Shown one piece after another: positions 24,028-35,444 of a stretch of DNA of 64,000 nucleotides. A program made the position numbers and the translations under genes. The notes below the pieces were generated by a model that saw only the letters and a list, made by a program, of their open reading frames with translations, was not told the origin of the DNA and did not search any database. Source of the stretch: Pseudoneurospora amorphoporcata (Eukaryota; Ascomycota; Sordariomycetes; Sordariales; Sordariaceae); NCBI GenBank assembly GCA_033297205.1, contig MU859185.1, positions 1 through 64,000 of the forward strand, in the 5' to 3' direction. Positions within the stretch are counted from its first letter, which is position 1; each line of letters begins with the position of its first letter.

Positions 24028-25706
24028 ATGGGTCTCTTCCCGAAAAAGTCGGCGGCTACGCCAAGGACCCAAACACAAAATGAGATGGACCTCGCTGCTG
24101 AGCAAAAGGTCACTTTCCGTGCCGTCTTTCTCGGTATCGTCGCCTCCGTAGGTGGCTTCATGTTTGGCTACGTCAGGTCTGTTTCCCCTTTCCCCTGTAC
24201 CCCTGTTGCCTCATCGCCATGGTACATGGTTGCTGACCATTTATGGACAACAGTGGTCAAATTTCTGGGTTTTTCGACATGCCCGACTTCGGTCGCCGGT
24301 TTAGTGATTACTACGACGGCAACGGCTATGTATTCTCGGCCTACCGCCAAGGTGTAATCGTCGCCTTGCTCCCGGCCGGTGCTCTGCTCGGCTCCCTCGT
24401 CGCTGGCAAGATTGCGGATTCCCTTGGCCGCCGTATCGCCATCTCTGCGTCCGCCCTTTTCTCCTGCATCGGAACAATCATCGAGATCACCTCCAGCTCG
24501 GAATGGGCCCAGTTTGCGGTCGGCCGTCTTGTCACTGGTGTTGGTATCGGTGCCCTCTCCGTCGTCGTCCCCATGTACCAGTCCGAGTCCGCCCCCGCCA
24601 TTCTCCGTGGTATCCTCGTCTCGTGCTACCAGCTCTTCATCACTCTTGGTATCTGGACTGCTGAGATGATCAACTACGGTACTCACGAGCTCAGCAACTC
24701 CGGCTCTTGGCGTATTCCCAACGGTATCTCCTTCCTCTGGGCCTTGATTCTCGGTGGTGGAATATTGTTGCTTCCCGAGTCTCCCCGTTACGCATACCGT
24801 GTTGGTCGCGTTGACGAGGCCCGCAACACCATTGCCCGCCTTGCCGGTCTCGAGCCCACCGCCCGCTCCGTCAACATGCAAATCGATGAGATTCGTATCA
24901 AGCTCGAGGAGGAGAAGGCTGGTGCCGACACCAAGTGGTACGAGATCTTCGGAAAGTCTCTGCTGCGCCGCACCCTCATTGGCATCATCCTTCAGTCTGG
25001 CCAGCAACTTACTGGTGCCAACTTCTTCTTCTACTACGGAACCACCATTTTCAAGGCCACCGGTTTAGAAGACTCTTACGTTACCCAGATCATTCTTGGT
25101 TCCGTCAACGTTGGATGCACTGTCGCTGGTCTCTGGATCGTCAAGAATGTTGGCCGCCGCAAGGCTCTCATCACTGGTGCCCTGTGGATGACCATGTGCT
25201 TCCTGATCTACTCTTTCGTCGGAAGATTTGTGCTCGACCCCGTCAATCCTGCCAGCACCCCCGCGGCCGGCAACGTCCTTATTGTCTTCTCTTGCTTCTT
25301 CATTGTTGCCTTCGCAACCACTTGGGGTCCTCTCGTCTGGGCTGTCGTTGCTGAGCTCTACCCTGCTCGCTATCGCGCTCCTGCCATGGCCCTGGCCACC
25401 TCTTCCAACTGGATGTGGAACTTCCTCATGTCTCTATTCACGCGTCCCATCACTGACTCCATTGGCTATTTCTACGGCCTGGTGTTCGCCGGATGCTGCC
25501 TTGCCCTCGCTGCTTTCGTTTGGCTCTTTGTGATAGAGTCCAAGGACCGCACTCTTGAGGAAATTGAGACCATGTACGAGCAGAAGGTCAGCCCTAGGCA
25601 CTCGAGCCGCTGGCAGGCTGATGGCCACATGGGCCAGCGTGATCATGAGGAGAAGCCTGAGATTCACAGTGGCTCTGCGACGACCTCAACCCACGGCGAC
25701 GCTTAG
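24028..25706 (+). CDS. MFS hexose transporter (sugar:H+ symporter family)
   Basis: This is a plasma-membrane monosaccharide transporter of the sugar porter branch of the major facilitator superfamily, 533 residues. The exons are 24028-24176 and 24254-25706. The 77-nt intron splits a Ser codon and restores MFGYVSGQISGFF at the end of the first membrane helix. Family signatures in order: GGFMFGY; KIADSLGRR between helices 2 and 3; GRLVTGVGIG in helix 4; PESPRY at the start of the central cytosolic loop; QQLTGANFFFYYG in helix 7; NVGRRKAL after helix 8; WGPLVWAVVAELYPARYRA in helix 10; ESKDRTLEEIE after helix 12. The charged His/Ser-rich tail is cytosolic. It resembles the high-affinity glucose transporters of Neurospora and Aspergillus; affinity cannot be read from sequence. 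Confidence 0.93.
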
Positions 25707-25818
25707 AATGCGTCCAAGCGGAATGGGTCTCGCTCTGATGCGACCCCAGAGGTTGAGAGAGTCGAATAGGGATAAATGACGACTAGACACGACCGAAAAA
25801 GGAATATGCAGTGGTCAG

Positions 25819-25921
25819 TCGTGGTAATGGGGTTTGAGGATAATGAACTGCATGGTTTAGTAGTGGTAATGAGATTTGAAAGGATAATGAAATGCATAGT
25901 TATTCGTGGTAATTGGAGTTT
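25819..25921. repeat. imperfect ~42-bp tandem repeat, 2.4 copies
   Basis: The core GTGGTAATGNGNTTTGA followed by GGATAATGAANTGCAT recurs at 25819-25859 and 25860-25903. A third partial copy begins TCGTGGTAATTGGAG at 25904. It lies about 110 nt after the transporter stop, probably in its 3' UTR. Confidence 0.75.
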
Positions 25922-27305
25922 TTAAAAGGGTCTATGGAATGGACTTTGTATTCTTCATAGCACACATACAATAGATCTTGATGTGTACGCTTACATTCAA
26001 CTCCAATATATGTTGGCTCTGCTCGTGAACCGCACCATGGAATATTCTTCATCTGGAGATATCGACCGGAAATCGACAGAGTTGCTGGCTGCCATTTCAG
26101 CGCACCGGGCGTACTGGTGGCACTCGGGAACATTCACTCGCCGTGTGGTCCCAAAGTAGCACCTTGAGAATACACAGTGGCCGACTTGGCGTATCGTCAT
26201 TCACCGCGGCAAGGCAGTTATTGGTCTTACTGTCATTATCCTTTGAACCCAAGTAAGCACAGAGGCAAGACATGGACCTACTCCAATCCGCGACTCAGAC
26301 CATGGAAAGAAGGGAGAGATGATTGTGGTGTCTGTCATGTCTGCAAGTGATAACTCGGACGGAGCCTCGAGACTCGGCAGAAGACGGTTCGGAAGAAGAG
26401 GAGGGGGCTGATCGAGTATTTGATCAGGAAAGGGCTCAGGGAGATGAAAAAGACGAAAAGACGGGATTGAATTATATTAGATGGTGGTCTAGAGGTGGGG
26501 GGCTACATCACTTGAAGGCCCAAAGAGAGGGAAGAGGTGAGTGGCTTGAATATCAAAGTGTCTGTGTAGGTTTTACGTGTATGTGTTTACTAGGACGTTA
26601 GCGTGCTCTTTACCTCAAGGGAAGTAGGAGGCAGTGCTCGCCGAGTGTGGTCGATGATGCTGGTTGTGAAGTGTCGTGGCTGATAACTCTGCGACGGCGT
26701 CCAGAACGATTCGCACTCGGCCCTGCTCGTCCTTGGCTGCATCGGCTTCTGGAGATATTCACATCCGCGGTTTATGTAGGCATCACGGCGGCGATCCGGC
26801 TTACTGACCTGAGAGCGGATGATGCCTTGGGAGTCTTGCAGAGGAAGAGAGTTGGGAGATGTCATGGCTGGCTGAGCTGTGACACTGTCTGGGCGGCAGA
26901 AACGCCCTTTTACACCGTTCCTTGTCCATGAAGCTCGTTGAATCCAGTTCCTCTATGAGACGTTTGTATAGAGCTGTCCTGCGAAGCGAGCCAGTACGCG
27001 TTCAGACATAACGGTTTGCGTGTAGTGTCGGATATCGAGTAGTCAGGCCAAGGCTTCGCGTTCTGGACATGATAAGCGTGCCGCATCATTCATGGGGATC
27101 ATGGCTTCTTGGCGGTGAGGGGGGCCGAGCATGCGTGTCAGTGGACGTGTTTCTGACGTTGCAAAGCGCAAACAAAGGTGAGGGGTTAGGTAGAGATGTG
27201 AATCAGAAAGAATATTCAACAATACTGCTGGCGAAGATGGTCTATCTCATCAACGGCGGTGAGAATAACAACTCGGATCCCGTGAGGAATCAAAAGTCGT
27301 GAGAC

Positions 27306-27368
27306 GTGAAGCTGTGGAAAGGACGGGAAGAGAGAAAGTGAAGCTGTGGAAAGGACGGAAGAGAAAAA
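27306..27368. repeat. 32-bp direct tandem duplication
   Basis: GTGAAGCTGTGGAAAGGACG followed by a purine-rich tail occurs twice in succession (27306-27337 and 27338-27368), differing by an indel of one G and a base change. It lies about 600 bp upstream of aro-1. Confidence 0.8.
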
Positions 27369-27652
27369 GGAGGGACATCATCCGCGATCCCGCCGAGGGT
27401 AAAACGTCCGAGTACGGGAAGTAGCAGAAGGATTTGCTATATCCTCTTGGCAACATGTCTGTTTCACACAGGGAGATAGTTGGCGGGCGAAAGGCCCCTG
27501 CTGGTTTAGCTTAGTTACGGTGAGCTGATGAGGTACTTGTGAGCCCCGGTCCCGGTACCTGACGACAATCTCCACTCCGCTTTCGGAAGCGGGAAGGAGC
27601 TTCAATGGATCCGCTCTAGACTTAATTTTTGGATGATGCTTGTTTGGAGAAT

Positions 27653-27659
27653 TGAGTCA
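27653..27659. promoter_or_regulatory. CPC1/Gcn4-type site TGAGTCA
   Basis: A perfect TGA(G/C)TCA palindrome lies 315 bp before the aro-1 ATG. In Neurospora the bZIP activator CPC1 binds this element and raises amino-acid biosynthetic genes, including those of aromatic synthesis, during amino-acid limitation. Binding here is inferred from motif and position. Confidence 0.5.
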
Positions 27660-27873
27660 CGGCGACCGCAGCAGAATCTCGGACGGAACAGCGCACCCAG
27701 CTGAGTTTCGCGTCGGCCTCCTTCTCCAGCTTGCACTTTCTTTGCCTTGTCTTTTCCCCCTCACCACCAAGGCAGAACTCCTGTACACAATCTTTACACA
27801 TCTTCCACTTGCGAACATCGAGCAATTGATTGCCCCACCATCCCGCAAGGTGGCCGCCACACTCTCTGGCTTT

Positions 27874-27891
27874 ATGCGGCTCTCAATCTAA
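27874..27891 (+). promoter_or_regulatory. five-codon upstream ORF in the aro-1 leader
   Basis: ATG CGG CTC TCA ATC TAA ends 76 nt before the AROM start. It matters only if this region is in the mature mRNA. A leader intron ending at CCGCAG near 27926 is conceivable and could remove it. Confidence 0.35.
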
Positions 27892-27967
27892 CCACCACCC
27901 CTAATCAACCTGCACCGCCGTCCGCAGTCCCTGCAGTTGCTGCCGTCACGGCTCAGAAGCTCTCGCC

Positions 27968-30900
27968 ATGGCCGAGTCCAGCTCTAATCCTACCCGGATC
28001 AACATCCTGGGCAAGGACAACATCATCATTGACCACGGCATCTGGCTGAACTTCGTCGCTCAGGACCTCCTCCAGAACATCAAGTCCTCCACCTACATCC
28101 TCATCACCGACACGAACCTCTACGCGACCTATGTCCCCTCTTTCCAGTCTGTCTTCGAGAAGGCTGCCCCGCAAGATGTCCGCCTTCTTAGCTATGCCAT
28201 CCCTCCCGGCGAGTACTCCAAGGGCCGCGACACCAAGGCTGAGATCGAGGACTGGATGCTCTCGCACCAATGCACGCGCGACACCGTCATCATTGCCCTC
28301 GGCGGCGGCGTCATTGGCGACATGATCGGCTACGTCGCCGCTACCTTCATGCGCGGCGTTCGCTTCGTCCAGGTCCCGACCACCCTTCTCGCCATGGTCG
28401 ACTCCTCCATCGGCGGCAAGACCGCCATTGACGTGCCCATGGGCAAGAACCTCATCGGTGCCTTCTGGCAGCCCGAGCGCATCTACATCGATCTCACCTT
28501 CCTCAACACCCTACCCGTGCGCGAGTTCATTAACGGCATGGCCGAGGTCATTAAGACCGCCGCCATCTGGGACGAGAACGAGTTCACCACCCTCGAAGAG
28601 AACGCAAAGGCCATCCTCGAGGCCGTCCGCTCCAAGAACAAGTCGGCCGACCGCCTGGCCCCTATCCGCGCCATCCTCAAGCGCATCGTTCTCGGCTCGG
28701 CCCGTGTCAAGGCCGAGGTTGTCTCATCGGACGAAAGAGAAGGCGGACTCCGCAACTTGCTCAACTTTGGACACTCCATTGGTCATGCCTATGAGGCTAT
28801 CCTGACCCCTCAGGTCCTCCACGGCGAGGCTGTTGCCATTGGCATGGTTAAGGAAGCTGAGCTTGCCCGCTTCCTCGGCGTCCTCAAGCCCAGCGCCGTT
28901 GCTCGCCTGACCAAGTGCATTGCCAGCTACGATCTGCCCACCTCTCTGCAGGATAAGCGCATTGTCAAGCTTACTGCTGGAAAGGAGTGCCCCGTTGATG
29001 TGCTTCTCCAGAAGATGGCCGTTGACAAGAAGAACGAGGGCCGCAAGAAGAAGATTGTCCTGCTTTCCGCCATTGGAAAGACCTATGAGCCCAAGGCTAG
29101 TGTCGTCGAGGACCGCGCCATTCGCATTGTTCTCACTCCTTGCATCAGGGTCCATGCTGGTGTGCCTAAGGATCTCAACGTCAGCGTTAGTCCCCCCGGA
29201 TCCAAGAGTATCTCCAACCGTGCCCTTACTCTGGCTGCTCTTGGGGAGGGCACCACCCGTATCTATAACTTGCTCCATTCCGACGACACTCAGGTCATGC
29301 TGAACGCCGTCGCGCAACTCCAGGGTGCCTCCTTCTCCTGGGAGGATGGTGATGTGCTCGTCGTCAAGGGCAATGGTGGCAGGTTGCAGGCTACCTCGAC
29401 CCCTCTGTATCTGGGCAACGCCGGAACTGCTTCTCGGTTCTTGACTTCTGTGGTGGCTCTTTGCAACCCCACCGACGTCAACTCTACTGTCTTGACCGGC
29501 AATGCCCGCATGAAGCAGAGGCCCATCGGTGCTCTCGTAGATGCTCTGCGTGCCAACGGTGTCGGCATCAAGTACCTTGAGAAAGAGCACAGTTTGCCCG
29601 TACAGGTCGACGCTGCTGGCGGCCTTGCCGGTGGTGTTATGGAGCTTGCTGCCACCATCTCGTCCCAGTACGTCTCCTCGCTCTTGATGGCTGCCCCCTA
29701 TGCTCGCGAGCCCGTCACTCTTCGCCTGGTTGGCGGTAAGCCCATCTCTCAGCCCTACATCGACATGACCATTGCTATGATGGCTTCGTTTGGTGTACAG
29801 GTTCAGAGATCTGCTGAGGACCCCAACACCTACTATATCCCCCAGGGCACCTACAAGAACCCCGAGACCTATGTCGTCGAGAGCGATGCCAGCTCTGCTA
29901 CTTACCCTCTCGCCGTTGCCGCTATCACTGGCACTACCTGCACCGTCCCCAACATTGGCTCCAAGTCGCTCCAGGGTGATGCTCGCTTCGCCATTGAGGT
30001 TCTCCGTCCCATGGGCTGCACCGTCGAGCAGACTGATGTCTCTACCACTGTTACTGGCCCTCCTGTTGGCACCCTCAAGGCCATCCCACACGTCGATATG
30101 GAGCCCATGACCGATGCTTTCCTCACTGCGTCCGTGCTCGCCGCTGTCGCCTCTGGCACTACCCAGATTACTGGCATTGCCAACCAGAGAGTCAAGGAGT
30201 GCAACCGCATCAAGGCGATGAAGGACGAGCTTGCCAAGTTCGGTGTTACGTACATCGAGCTCGAGGACGGTATCGAAGTTACTGGCATTCCTTACACTGA
30301 GCTCAAGAACCCAACGGAGGGAATCTACTGCTATGATGATCACCGTGTGGCCATGAGCTTTGGCGTCTTGTCCACCATTTCGCCCCACCCGGTACTCATC
30401 CTTGAGCGTGAATGCACTGGCAAGACATGGCCTGGGTGGTGGGATACCATGTCCAACTACTTCAAGTCCCATCTCGAGGGCGAGGAGGAGCCACACGGCA
30501 GCCATGTATCCCACGAGAAGCCTCGGAAGGGTAACCCCAAGTCCATCTTCATCATTGGCATGCGTGGCGCCGGCAAGTCTACTGCCGGCAAGTGGATGTC
30601 CGAGGTCCTCAACCGACCTCTTATCGATCTCGACCACGAGCTCGAGAAGAGAGAGGGGCAAACCATTCCCGAGATCATCCGCAGCGAGCGGGGCTGGGAG
30701 GGTTTCAGGAAGGCTGAGCTCGACCTCCTTGAAAACGTGATCAAGAACAACCCGAACGGACACATCTTCTCCTGCGGTGGTGGTATTGTTGAGTCGGAGG
30801 CTGCCCGAAAACTGCTGATTTCTTACAGCCAAAATGGTGGCATTGTCCTTCTGGTCCATCGCGACACTGACCAAGTTGTCGAGTACCTCATGAGGGACAA

Positions 30901-32720
30901 GACCCGCCCTGCCTACTCTGAGAATATCCGGGAGGTTTACTATCGCCGCAAGCCCTGGTTTGAGGAGTGCAGCAACTTCCGCTACTACAGCCCTCATCCT
31001 GATGGTTCAAAGGCGCTCACTGAGCCACCCTTCGACTTCAGCCAGTTCCTCTCCGTCATCTGCGGGCACAGCAACCACCTTGAGGAGGTGAAGAAGAAGC
31101 CACATTCTTCCTTTGTCTCCCTCACAGTCCCCAACGTATCTAAGACGCTGGACATCATCCCCAAGGTGGTTGTCGGCTCCGATGCCGTTGAGCTGCGTGT
31201 GGACTTGCTGGAAGATTACGACCCAGAATTTGTGGCCAAGCAGGTTGCGCTCCTTCGGTCGTCCGCGAGGATCCCAATCGTCTACACTGTCCGCACTGTC
31301 AGCCAGGGCGGCAAGTTCCCCGATGGCGATTATGAGTTGGCCCTCAAGCTCTACCGCACCGGTCTGCAGGCTGGTGTGGAATATCTCGACCTGGAGATGA
31401 CCATGCCGGACGAGGTCATTGAGGCTGTGACAAACGAAAAGGGATATACACACATCATCGCTTCTCACCATGATCCCAAGGCAACACTCTCTTGGAAGAA
31501 CGGCGGTTGGGTCCAGTACTATAACAAGGCCCTGCAGCATGGTGATGTTGTCAAGCTCGTTGGTGTCGCCCGCGAACTGTCTGACAACTTTGCCCTAGCA
31601 CGCTTCAAGGCCAACCTCTCTGCTGCCCATGATAAGCCTTTCATTGGCTTGAACATGGGCACAGCCGGCAAACTGAGCCGCGTACTCAACGGTTTCCTGA
31701 CTCCGGTTTCCCACCCGGCCCTGCCGTCCAAGGCTGCTCCTGGTCAGCTTTCGGCAGCTGAGATCCGTCAGGCGCTGGCTCTCATCGGCGAGCTCGAGCC
31801 TCGGTCTTTCTACCTCTTCGGAAAGCCCATATCGGCTTCGCGGTCACCCGCCCTGCACAATGCTCTCTTCCATGACAACGGCCTGCCTCATCAGTACTCC
31901 CTCTTTGAGACTGACAACGCGGCTGAAGTGAAGGACCTGATCCGGGCTCCGGAGTTCGGTGGAGCATCGGTAACCATTCCTCTCAAGCTTGACATCATAC
32001 CTTTGCTGGATGAGGTGTCTGATGCTGCTAAGGTCATTGGTGCGGTCAACACCATCATTCCTGCTCGCAGCGGCGACAAGGTTACTCTTCGCGGTGACAA
32101 CACCGACTGGATGGGCATGGTCTTTGCGCTTCGCAACGCCGGCGTTGTCAAGTGCTCCAAGGAGTCCCCGACCGCCGGTATGGTTGTCGGAGCTGGCGGG
32201 ACCACCCGGGCTGCCGTCTATGCTTTGCATGATCTTGGCTTTGCGCCCATCTACGTCGTTGCTAGAAACGCCGACCGCGTCAGGGCTCTTGCGGAGTCGT
32301 TCCCTGCCGACTACGACATCCGCTCGTTGAGCACGCCCGAGGAGGTTGCGGCCGAGTCCACCGCCCAGCCTTCCGTCGTCATCAGCACCATCCCTGCCGA
32401 CAAGCCCATCGACCAGAGCATGCGTGAGGTCCTTGTTGCTTCTCTTCGTCACCCATCGGTCACGAACGGAAAGCATGTCCTCCTGGAGATGGCCTACACC
32501 CCGCGCCACACCCCCCTCATGCAGCTGGCGGAGGACGCGCACTGGCAGACGATTCCCGGACTTGAGGTCCTTGCCGCTCAGGGCTGGTACCAGGTATGTC
32601 ACTATCCTTTGGTCTCTACATATGACGCTCGATTGCTAACTTGTTCTTTTCCAGTTCCAACTCTGGACCGGAATCACCCCGATCTACACTGATGCGCAGG
32701 CCGCTGTCATGGGTAACTAG
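27968..32720 (+). CDS. aro-1: AROM pentafunctional enzyme of the shikimate pathway
   Basis: This single polypeptide of 1563 residues carries out five consecutive steps from DAHP to EPSP in the cytosol. Exons are 27968-32593 and 32655-32720; the 61-nt intron adds the end FQLWTGITPIYTDAQAAVMGN. Domains in order: dehydroquinate synthase (about 1-385; GGGVIGD, Zn ligands around NFGHSIGHA and HGEAVAIG); EPSP synthase (about 398-843; GSKSISNRAL, GNAGTASRF at 483-491); shikimate kinase (about 860-1050; P-loop GMRGAGKST at 864-872, then LIDLDHELE); type I dehydroquinase (about 1055-1276; catalytic H1168 and Schiff-base K1196); shikimate dehydrogenase (about 1287-1563; SASRSPALHN from 1289, NADP loop GAGGTTRAA from 1408). 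All active-site motifs look intact. The start has ATG in GCCATGG context. The 757-residue antisense ORF is a codon-bias shadow. Confidence 0.98.
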
Positions 32721-35444
32721 AGTATGGATATTGTTGTTGGGAGGTGAAAAAGATGGCTAGCTAGGGGCTGGTCTAGTCATATTCAGGTGTTTCGATTCTA
32801 TCTGTTTCACATAGTGATGCTCAAGGTATTCAAAAAAATTATCCATTGTCAAAAGTTACTGCTCATATAGTATCCAAATCCAATAACACACATAATCTGA
32901 TTCATGGCTTTATTAAGCATCCCTCGTTCCCTGTAGACATAGCTGAATCGTGAAGATCATCTCATTAATGCGTGCTATTTACCAAAGGGTATATATATGT
33001 ATACGCCTTCTCAAGCCATAGGGTTGCTCCTTCTCCAGACTGGCGGTCGGATGGATGGTCTACAAGAAAGAACGATGGAGAGCACGGAATGGGAAAGAGA
33101 GAGTAGTCGAACTGCTCGGTCTAACATCTCGGTCGTCCCTGCATCCCGTTGCTTCTTACAGGTAGAGAGAGAGGGCAGCATGTTTCCATCTGGATTGAGT
33201 GACTTTGACACTTCACGTTGTCGTCCACCACACGATCACTCACCGAACCCAACTTCATCGCATCTTCTTCAAAATGAGGCTTATGTTCTTGCTCGGCTTT
33301 TGTTATCCCATACCTGTATATGCAGGCGTAGGCTTGAGCCCCGTCTATCCAGTCTAGAATCCACGTACACAAGCCGTTCATGTTGTTGCCTGGTTCCCTT
33401 AAAAGAGTCGCAGTGAACTTTTAACTTCGTAACTGTTTGTATCAGGAGTTAATATCTAGTTGGATATGGGCCTGCCATACTACGGAATGCGTATTGCAGG
33501 AGATTCAAAATCATGATAACCATAGTAATAATAGTGGTGATGATGATCAGGAAGAGAAGAGGGACGAGAGGGACAATGACGATGATGACGATGGACTCTC
33601 GGTATCGCTTCGTTATAGCCGGTGAGTCTGAGCCCAAAGAACACGCCCGGCGGTGACAGATAAGCGGGCCAGGTAACTGAACAGGTGTGTTGGCTCTTTG
33701 AGAAGTCCAGTCATGTATGTGGTGTGGTTGATAGCCTTGAGGCGTTCTGCTTTCGGACTACGGAACCACTGCCCGCTGCCAAGTCAAATATCTCTTGGTT
33801 AGTATCACGGTGCGAAACATACGATCGATAATCACTCCGTCATCACAAGATTAGTGTTATCTTTTCAACTGGGTGCTTTTTAAGTGATAGTTGGTTATTT
33901 CTATATATAATAATACACAATGATGATATGCATCTGTGAAGATTGCTGTTCTTGTTAAGGCATTTTCGTCACTTCACTCCTTCTTTCCTTGTTCTTTTTC
34001 ATTTTCCCGTCATAAACATCGTCGTTGTTCTTCTCTTTTGACCGTGTAATCTCCAAAACCCCCGCCTTTTCCATCCTTGCGTGTATAGTGATGTAAAGCG
34101 TCCAGGAAGTGTCGAGAGAAGAAAAATCATAATATATCAGTCTTCCCAAAACAGAACAAGATCTCCCGCAATGACGCCGAACTATTGGAAAACAGAGCCC
34201 GCTTGTGATAGGATGAAAAAAAATGGTCGCCAAAAAATGAAATCATAGCCCGCATTTGGCTTTTTATCTTCCACGGTCTATCAATGCCTTTCCATGCAAA
34301 GTGTTGTACATCATTACAGCTTTCCCAAAAATTCCAGAAATCCGAAAAAGGAAAATGCTGAACATTCAAGCGTCCCGCTGTAGCATGAATACAATGATAA
34401 ACCCGGACCGAGAATACCATGACACCATTCCCGGAACTTCCCATAAAGGAAGCTGTCGTCATTGCCGGGCACTCATCGATAAGTGCCGTACAGCGCACCC
34501 CACCATCCCACCAGAAAGCATCATCGGAAGAATACAATGCCATTAAAAAGCATGCAAAATGACGAAATGCGAGAATGAACTAAAAAGAGCAGCGAACGAA
34601 GTCTGAAGGTTGCTGAGGCTTATAGACTACATCGAGCGATGTGAAATCTCGAGAATCCACCTGTTCGCAGAATCTTCGCTGAAATCTTCGCTGGTAGAGA
34701 TCGAACAAGCTCAGAAAAGGCCTGAACCGTTTCTGATGTCAGGCCTGGACTTTGTGCCCTTTCATAGTGATGATGGTGAAAGGCTGGTGTGGACAACCGG
34801 GTCCAAGTTGTTGGCAATGACGTCATATGGCGGGTGCACAAAGCCAATTCCCATGTTCGGTCATCCTCGGGCAGTGGTCGGGAAGCCGGTGATTTGCCAG
34901 CAACCACCGTAATCACACAAGGCTCCTGGGGATCTTTCCGACACGCTCGGCTGGCCTCGCTGCTTCTACCGCGTGGCTGAGCAACACCCAAAAAGAACAA
35001 TGATGCAGGAGCGCAAAGAACGGAGAGCGCGCAAAAGCCAAGGACGGTAAGGAACGCCAAAGACCCTGCAGCGAGCGACGCCATGACGGACCCTGAATTT
35101 TGGCGGGGTACCACAAGAGCTCGCTCCGACCAATCAGAGGGCGCAATTGGTTGCAAGCCATGTCTTAGACCCCCTCCCTTTCCAGCCTGCTGAACCTGTC
35201 CAGTAACGTGCTGCAACCGCAGACGTCATCACTGTGCAAGTGATTGCATGCTCCAGACAAAGTGAACCGCCAGACAGGCTTGTTCCATCTGTCTTTGTCG
35301 ATCTTATCGCCAGATTGCATGCGACTCCGTCATCAGAGCGCGACGGAATGTCTGGTTCCTGCACGCTTTGACAGTAGATTGGACCCTGAATTTCAGAAGC
35401 GATGACGCTTTTGCCAATCAGGGACAAACGGATGATTTCAGCAT
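32721..35444. other. convergent spacer between aro-1 and the zinc-finger gene
   Basis: 3' UTRs of both genes lie here. The middle (about 33420-33960) is AT-rich with GAT/GAC-rich microsatellite-like sequence at 33535-33595. A perfect TGACGTCA palindrome lies at 34818-34825. One minus-strand ORF with a hydrophobic stretch is listed separately; the others show nothing. Confidence 0.5.
34620..35084 (-). CDS. dubious small ORF with one hydrophobic segment
   Basis: From the ATG at 35084 this frame gives 154 residues. The first ~36 are hydrophobic (SLAFLTVLGFCALSVLC) and resemble a signal anchor or signal peptide; the rest is polar. Two CCAAT/ATTGG elements stand about 50 bp upstream on the same strand. 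Codon use is not biased like the neighbouring real genes, and the frame also runs upstream of this ATG. No homologue is recognised. It may be chance. Confidence 0.15.
   Translation of the reverse strand: MASLAAGSLAFLTVLGFCALSVLCAPASLFFLGVAQPRGRSSEASRACRKDPQEPCVITVVAGKSPASRPLPEDDRTWELALCTRHMTSLPTTWTRLSTPAFHHHHYERAQSPGLTSETVQAFSELVRSLPAKISAKILRTGGFSRFHIARCSL

Larger units (their letters stand above)
25707..27967. other. spacer between hexose transporter and aro-1
   Basis: This is the 3' flank of the transporter followed by the aro-1 promoter. Supported small elements are an imperfect tandem repeat (25819-25921), a 32-bp direct duplication (27306-27368), a TGAGTCA site (27653-27659) and a five-codon upstream ORF (27874-27891). 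The leader is pyrimidine-rich from about 27720. The ORFs are short and unconvincing. Confidence 0.55.

Noticed and set aside
28724..30997. 757-codon minus-strand ORF
   Set aside because: It is antisense to the AROM coding exon with no domain of its own; a shadow of C-ending codons.
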